The position numbers and the translations under genes were made by a program. This document shows, one piece after another, positions 30,876-34,991 of a stretch of 34,991 nucleotides of DNA. Each line of letters starts with the position of its first letter. Position 1 is the stretch's first letter. The notes below the pieces were generated by a model, which had not been told where the DNA came from, did not search any database, and was given only the letters and a program-made list of their open reading frames with translations. The stretch is from Acidobacteriota bacterium (GTDB taxonomy: Bacteria > Acidobacteriota > Blastocatellia > RBC074), in contig JAEUQO010000316.1 in the NCBI GenBank assembly GCA_016789605.1, forward strand, positions 1 to 34,991, in the 5' to 3' direction.

Positions 30876-32003
30876 TTACAGCGGCAAACAGGCGTTGATC
30901 CTTACACCGTTTCCGGGAGCAGCCTCTATGTCCAGCGTTCCGCCCAGCAACATCAATCGTTCAGACATTCCCGCCAGACCGGTGGACGCATGTGCGCCGG
31001 ACACATTGCCGGGATCAAATCCCTGTCCACGGTCTTCAACTCGCACCTGCAAACTGGTTTCATTGACCGTCAGGAAAACGCTTGCTTCAAAAACGCCCGC
31101 GTGGCGCGCCACATTGGTCAATGATTCCTGCACGACACGAAACGCTGCGGTTTCCGTGCCCGTAACAAACCGGCGATTGTCCAAGCCGCGATGTACAAAT
31201 TTCACCGCCACGCCGGTTTGTGCGGTGAAACGTTCGATGTGCCAATTGAGCGCCGCCAGCAATCCCAGGTCATCCAGGACGGACGGGCGCAGATTGAGCG
31301 ACATTTCGCGCACACGCTTGAGCAATTCATTGACGGCCTGTTGCGCCTGATTGAGCGGTTCGGCGGATTCTTCCAGCGACAACTGCTGGCACAAGGCCAG
31401 TCGTAATTTCAACCCGGTCAGCAACTGGCCGATTTCATCGTGGAGTTCGCGAGCCAGATGGCGTCGTTCAGCCTCTTGAACTTCGACCAATCGCTGGGAC
31501 AAGGCGCGCATGCGCTCCCGCCCGGCATTGATTTCTTCAATCCTGCGCCGCAATTCCAGGGTTCGTTCTTCGACCCTGCGCTCCAGTTCATCGCGTGCAT
31601 CTCGCAATTCTTCCAGCAGGGCCGCGCGTTCCAGCGCGTGTCGAATGGCGCTGGCCAGCGCATGATCTATTTCCTTGTGGATCAGGAAGTCCTGCGCGCC
31701 TGCTTGGACGGCGCTGACTGCTGCGGAATCATCATTGTCGTGAGACAGCACAATGATGGGTGTGCGCGGCGCGGCATCGTGCAATCGCGCAATGGTCGAA
31801 AGCCCCTGCACATCCGGCAACGCCAGACAAACCAGGATGACGTCACAGGTTTGCCTCTCTAGAAATTCCAGACCATCTTCCAATTTGTTTTTCTGATTCA
31901 AACTAAACGCCGATTCGTTCCCGGCAGTCATGGCGGTATGAACTGCTGCAATCACGTTCGGGTCGCTTTCAATCAGCAGGACTTTGGTCGTTTGCTCAAC
32001 CAT
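30876..32003 (-). CDS. Sensor histidine kinase with degenerate N-terminal receiver domain
   Basis: A 375-residue soluble protein. Residues about 5-120 are a receiver fold (KVLLIESDPN, IIVLSHDND, AGAQDFLIHKEID), but the phospho-acceptor site reads VILVCLALPD: Cys59 replaces the usual Asp, and His109 stands where Lys is usual. A coiled-coil linker (about 125-175, Glu/Arg-rich) leads to a HisKA_3 domain with His188 in LARELHDEIGQ. The HATPase domain has ESLTNVARHA (N box), EDRGQGFDPG (G1) and GLAGMSERLMLLGG (G2). No membrane helix or PAS domain is present, so the degenerate receiver is the likely input domain. It is co-transcribed with the NarL-type regulator downstream. Confidence 0.9.
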   Translation of the reverse strand: MVEQTTKVLLIESDPNVIAAVHTAMTAGNESAFSLNQKNKLEDGLEFLERQTCDVILVCLALPDVQGLSTIARLHDAAPRTPIIVLSHDNDDSAAVSAVQAGAQDFLIHKEIDHALASAIRHALERAALLEELRDARDELERRVEERTLELRRRIEEINAGRERMRALSQRLVEVQEAERRHLARELHDEIGQLLTGLKLRLALCQQLSLEESAEPLNQAQQAVNELLKRVREMSLNLRPSVLDDLGLLAALNWHIERFTAQTGVAVKFVHRGLDNRRFVTGTETAAFRVVQESLTNVARHAGVFEASVFLTVNETSLQVRVEDRGQGFDPGNVSGAHASTGLAGMSERLMLLGGTLDIEAAPGNGVRINACLPL

Positions 32004-32030
32004 TTCTCGACAAAGTTTTTATTGGGAAAA

Positions 32031-32048
32031 ATCCGTAAATTTACGGAT
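32031..32048. promoter_or_regulatory. Perfect 18-bp palindrome in the divergent kinase/His-rich gap
   Basis: ATCCGTAAATTTACGGAT is an exact palindrome. It lies 27 bp upstream of the kinase start and 90 bp upstream of the His-rich gene start, a fitting place for a dimeric regulator site. A partial match, CCGTAAAT, occurs at 33453-33460 upstream of the CDF gene. Confidence 0.6.
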
Positions 32049-32138
32049 GCCGGGAAATCTCCCAGGCGGTTAACTTTCTGTCGTCAAAGCCGGAAGCCCG
32101 GCAAACGGTTTTATCACTGATTTCTTTTGGAGGAGCTT

Positions 32139-32456
32139 ATGACTCACACATCACATGCCGATCATGCCCATGTTCACAATGCGGATTGCGGACACCTGGC
32201 CGTGCTGCACGGCGACCATACCGATTATTTGCACGATGGCCATTTGCATTCTTTGCACGGCGATCATTACGACGAACATGTCATAGAAGTCAGCGCGACC
32301 AACCCGGCAGATTGCGCGCCGACAGATTGCGGGTGCGGGCATGACGGTTGCGGACACTCCACCGTGCCGCATGGCGATCACCTGGATTATTTGATCAATG
32401 GCAGATTGCACCACCGCCACGGCAACCATTGTGACGACCACGGGACGCTGGCGTAA
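32139..32456 (+). CDS. His-rich metal-binding protein with HGDH repeats
   Basis: A 105-residue protein, started at the ATG with GGAGGAG just upstream. It is very rich in His, Asp and Cys. The unit HGDHxDYLxxGxLHxxHG appears twice (residues about 24-42 and 78-96), linked by a Cys-rich middle (DCAPTDCGCGHDGCGHS). It has no signal peptide or membrane helix. Similar short proteins are often named 'zinc transporter permease' in databases, although no transporter features are present; a metal buffer or chaperone is more fitting. The ZIP importer gene is convergent 48 bp away. Confidence 0.82.
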   Translation: MTHTSHADHAHVHNADCGHLAVLHGDHTDYLHDGHLHSLHGDHYDEHVIEVSATNPADCAPTDCGCGHDGCGHSTVPHGDHLDYLINGRLHHRHGNHCDDHGTLA

Positions 32457-32457
32457 T

Positions 32458-32478
32458 GCCCAAGTGCTGGCCGTGGGC
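32458..32478. terminator. Weak stem-loop between convergent genes
   Basis: GCCCA (32458-32462) pairs with TGGGC (32474-32478), followed on the plus strand by a T-rich TTCTTGTTT. The stem is short, so this is only a possible terminator for the His-rich gene. Confidence 0.3.
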
Positions 32479-32504
32479 TTCTTGTTTGCTTGCGGTCAGC
32501 CTTT

Positions 32505-33263
32505 TCAATGCAATCTGGCAGCGTGCATCAATAAATGCACTGCCCCAAACAATATCGCGCCTGCGATGACCGCCAGGAGCGCCGACACGCCGCCTTTTCT
32601 TCTGACTTCCGGGATCAAATCAGATGCGGCCACATAAAATGCGATTCCGCCCGTAAATGGCAGCAAAGAATAAATTGGCGGCTGGATCACCATCACTGAG
32701 GACGCTCCGAGCAATGTGGCCAGCGCAATCAAAACCGTGGCCCCTTGCGCCACGCGCCGTGAATACCCAGCCGTCAATAGCACTGAAGCAATCGTAATGC
32801 CTTCGGGAATTTTGTGTAGCAAGGCGGCGACTGCCAGCAAAACGCCAAGTTCCAAACTCACCGCCGCTCCGGAAGCGATGGCAACGCCGTCAAAAAACGT
32901 GTGCAGGATCAGCGCCGCTGTCACGCGCCGGGCAAAATTGCGATCTTGCCAATGTACATGTGTTTCTGGTTCAGCGTCGGATGGCGCATGTGAATGTTGC
33001 GCCAATACGTTGCTGATCGTAAACAGTGTCAAATAACCGGCAACGAACATGGTCATCGGTTGGAAGACCGCCCCCGATCCGCGTGGCATTGCCGCCGGAA
33101 TGATTTCCAGGCAAACAGCCGCCAACAAAAATCCTGCCCCGATGGCAATCAACAAATGCAAGCTGGGATGGGCCACTGGCTGTTTGCGCGTAATCAAGGC
33201 TCCGCCCAACAGGTTCCCGCCAGCGGCCAGCACGCTTAATGCCAGTAAATCGAGTTGCTGCAT
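32505..33263 (-). CDS. ZIP family divalent metal transporter
   Basis: A 252-residue inner-membrane protein with about eight helices. The metal-path motifs are present: HTFFDG in TM4 (H121, D125) and HKIPEG in TM5 (H150, E154). A His-containing cytoplasmic loop follows TM3 (QHSHAPSDAEPETHVHWQD, residues 89-107), as is usual in ZIP proteins. The length fits bacterial ZupT/GufA-type members, which import zinc and related divalent metals. It is divergent from the CDF exporter gene and convergent with the His-rich protein gene. Confidence 0.92.
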   Translation of the reverse strand: MQQLDLLALSVLAAGGNLLGGALITRKQPVAHPSLHLLIAIGAGFLLAAVCLEIIPAAMPRGSGAVFQPMTMFVAGYLTLFTISNVLAQHSHAPSDAEPETHVHWQDRNFARRVTAALILHTFFDGVAIASGAAVSLELGVLLAVAALLHKIPEGITIASVLLTAGYSRRVAQGATVLIALATLLGASSVMVIQPPIYSLLPFTGGIAFYVAASDLIPEVRRKGGVSALLAVIAGAILFGAVHLLMHAARLH

Positions 33264-33564
33264 GAAACCGGAATGATTCTTCTTTCCCTGGAAATTTTGG
33301 ACTGCTCGAAAGACACAACATCCTTAAATAACTCACTGTTTTCCCTGACTGGTTTTCAATGAGTGGAGCTTAACAGCAAACAAACGGATAAATGCTGCTG
33401 GCGAATGGGAGGCGCAGGCGTTCTCCATTTGCCGCAGAATAACAACCGTTCACCGTAAATTAGTGGCTGTTGGTTGAGACCTGCTTGCTGCCGTATGTCC
33501 GTCTTCATAAGCTGCGCATCGTTGCATCTGAAATTCGCTGCTAAAACTCCAAGGATCAAGCCCG
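33264..33564. promoter_or_regulatory. Divergent ZIP/CDF intergenic region
   Basis: This 301-bp gap has no gene I can support. It should hold promoters for both metal transporters. A half-match to the 32031 palindrome (CCGTAAAT, 33453-33460) and an imperfect hairpin (about 33400-33433) lie within it. Confidence 0.35.
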
Positions 33565-34566
33565 ATGTCCAAGACTGCTGTTGCGCTGCATCGTGAGAAA
33601 AAAGATTGCCCACATCCGCAATCTCATTCCCCCATCACCCAGGAAACCTGTCACGGTCATCACGACCATCCACACCATCAACACCAGGATCACCATCACC
33701 ATCACCACCACACGCATGCGCACCGTCCGCAGCAACAGCGAGCGCTGTGGATTTGTCTGGTTCTGACGCTGGCCATGATGGTCATTGAATTTGTCGCCGG
33801 ATGGATGAGCGGTAGTCTGATGCTGGCGGGCGACGCTTTGCACATGCTTTCGCATGTGGCGGCGCTGGGCATCAGCTTGATGGCGTTCAAGCTGGCCAAT
33901 CGCCAGTGCGGCGATCATCTACCTTATGGCTTATATCGGCTGGAAGTGCTGGCGGCGCTGTTGAACGGCCTGGGGCTGGCGGCGTTTAGCCTATGGATTG
34001 TTTACGAAGGCATTGAACGTTTATTAAATCCTGTCAGCATTTCCGGCCACGAATTGATGCTGGTAGCGACGTTGGGCTTGATCGTCAATGTTGTGACGGC
34101 GGTGATTCTGTTTCGCGCAGGCATGGAAGACCTGAACACCAAAGGCGCTTGGTTGCACATGCTGGCGGATGGCATTTCTTCAGTCGTGGTGGTTTTGGGA
34201 GCCTTGGTCATTGTCTTCACCGGCTGGCGCGCGATTGATCCGTTGCTCAGCATTCTGGTTGCGCTGGTTGTGGGCAAATGGTCCTGGAACCTGCTGCGCG
34301 ACGCGGTGATGATTTTGCTTGAACGCAAACCCGACCACATCAACCTGACGGAACTGGAAACGCATTTGCTCCGCGCTTTTCCTGAAATCCGCGACATTCA
34401 CGATCTGCACGTTTGGGAGATTACGTCGCATTATTTTTGCCTGTCGGCGCACATCGTGCTGGACGATATGAAACTCAGCGACACGCAACGCGTGCGCGCC
34501 GCCGTCGCTGAAGACTTGCGCAAGCATTTCGGCATTGGCCACGCCGTGCTTCAGTTTGAATGCTGA
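33565..34566 (+). CDS. Cation diffusion facilitator (CDF) metal exporter with His-rich N-terminus
   Basis: A 333-residue inner-membrane exporter. Residues about 28-53 are a His/Asp-rich cytoplasmic tail with a run of seven His. Six helices follow between about 58 and 225. The intramembrane site has H93-x3-H97 (LHMLSHVAAL) in TM2 and H198-x3-D202 in TM5. Most zinc exporters of the ZitB/CzcD type have H-x3-D in TM2, while DmeF-like cobalt/nickel exporters have a His at the second position, so specificity may differ from zinc. The C-terminal domain (about 245-333) has the usual HDLHVWEITSHYFCLSAHI. AAGGA lies upstream of the ATG. Confidence 0.92.
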   Translation: MSKTAVALHREKKDCPHPQSHSPITQETCHGHHDHPHHQHQDHHHHHHHTHAHRPQQQRALWICLVLTLAMMVIEFVAGWMSGSLMLAGDALHMLSHVAALGISLMAFKLANRQCGDHLPYGLYRLEVLAALLNGLGLAAFSLWIVYEGIERLLNPVSISGHELMLVATLGLIVNVVTAVILFRAGMEDLNTKGAWLHMLADGISSVVVVLGALVIVFTGWRAIDPLLSILVALVVGKWSWNLLRDAVMILLERKPDHINLTELETHLLRAFPEIRDIHDLHVWEITSHYFCLSAHIVLDDMKLSDTQRVRAAVAEDLRKHFGIGHAVLQFEC

Positions 34567-34743
34567 AACGTCGCCAACCACTCGCCCTTTTCCCATCACC
34601 AGTAGCCTGCTTTTTTCGGCCACTCGTTATTTTTTGATAGGCCGAATTCAGCCTCCTCGCTAAGTTGCGCAATCGAAAATTCATATCTCTTTAGCTTTGC
34701 TGGCGACTGATTCCGGCAAAAGCGCTGAACGCCTAAGCACATT

Positions 34744-34991
34744 ATGGAGGGCTTTTTGCCCATCACGCACGCTGTTGCCTGGACTGTCGCCTCTGCGTCC
34801 GTTGTTGCGCACGGCGGACACCGGCTCAATCGGCATCGGTCAGTTTGCTCGCCACTTCGCTTTTTATTCATTCACTCGACCGCGCGCGGCGGGTGGAAAC
34901 CGCGCTAATGGCGCGCGGTTACGACGGCGAAGTGAAATTGCTTGCTCCGCGACAGGCAATTTCCTTCGCTGCCGTCTTCGCCATACTTGGA
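34744..34991 (+). pseudogene. Decayed cobalt/nickel ECF transporter locus: CbiM start joined to CbiQ end
   Basis: From ATG 34744 the frame reads MEGFLPITHAVAWTVASAS, a close match to the CbiM N-terminus (HIMEGFLP, HALAWTAASAP); CAC-ATT precede it, but the codon before them is AAG rather than a start. After about 28 codons this frame loses similarity. A different frame from about 34821 reads SLFIHSLDRARRVETALMAR and then GYDGEVKLL, matching the C-terminal ARGYDG region of CbiQ, and continues off the window. The rest of cbiM, cbiN and most of cbiQ are missing, so an internal, out-of-frame deletion is likely. Whether cbiO survives downstream cannot be seen. An assembly error is the main alternative. 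Confidence 0.6.

Noticed and set aside
32004..32138. Metal riboswitch upstream of the His-rich gene
   Set aside because: Small hairpins exist (for example GCCGG/CCGGC near 32089-32102) but no known riboswitch core is seen.
33661..33720. CAC/CAT-rich tract as a CRISPR or minisatellite
   Set aside because: It encodes the His-rich tail of the CDF protein in frame; no spacer-repeat structure is present.
34567..34743. Possible cobalamin riboswitch ahead of the CbiM remnant
   Set aside because: Only a short GCCACT-like word is present; no B12-box context or conserved paired elements could be found.
34596..34871. 91-codon minus-strand frame after the CDF gene
   Set aside because: It overlaps the CbiM/CbiQ remnants antisense and matches nothing I know. 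Its C-terminal part looks protein-like, but this is not enough support.

Overview
The window looks like a chromosomal segment from an uncultured or environmental Acidobacteriota, perhaps class Blastocatellia. This placement is inferred from gene content, not a marker gene. It holds two ADOP-type (acidobacterial duplicated orphan permease) MacB/FtsX-like proteins, a 1060-residue TonB-dependent receptor with an N-terminal carboxypeptidase-regulatory-like domain, and a PSCyt1/DUF1549/DUF1553 plus DUF1501 gene pair. Short dispersed palindromes are also common. I see no rRNA, no intact tRNA and no CRISPR array.

Region 1 (1-10413) is a minus-strand gene cluster for glycan breakdown. In transcription order it encodes a cytochrome-like PSD1 protein (6599-9208), a GxxExxY protein (6115-6519), a DUF1501 protein, a Gfo/Idh/MocA oxidoreductase, a PQQ-type beta-propeller, a carbohydrate-binding-like secreted protein and an apiosidase-like glycosidase cut by the window edge. 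A divergent AraC-type regulator (9450-10388) sits beside it, and between them are two 17-bp direct repeats spaced exactly 21 bp, as expected for AraC-family half-sites. The GxxExxY gene is enclosed by a perfect 23-bp inverted repeat and splits the usual PSD1-DUF1501 pair, so it looks like a small inserted element.

Region 2 (10414-24868) is entirely minus strand. It starts with an ADOP permease (22412-24868), followed by an unusual 809-residue protein that joins an ECF-type sigma factor, a zinc anti-sigma motif, a membrane segment and an exported tail. Next come the TonB-dependent receptor, two ABC-2/DUF3526-type permeases and a second ADOP permease. The fusion protein could do the work of FecI and FecR for the adjacent receptor. 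Its gene also carries an in-frame, repeat-derived palindromic segment just before the membrane helix.

Region 3 (24869-27605) has a nitrilase-superfamily hydrolase and a convergent secreted glycosidase-like propeller protein.

Region 4 (27606-34991) is a metal-homeostasis island. It encodes an unknown protein, a COG0523/ZigA-type GTPase, a 71-residue cysteine protein and a MerC-type membrane protein in one operon. A sensor kinase/NarL-type regulator pair follows, whose kinase carries a receiver domain with Cys in place of the phospho-acceptor Asp. Then come a His-rich repeat protein, a ZIP importer, a His-rich CDF exporter and a decayed cobalt/nickel ECF transporter locus in which a CbiM start is joined to a CbiQ end.
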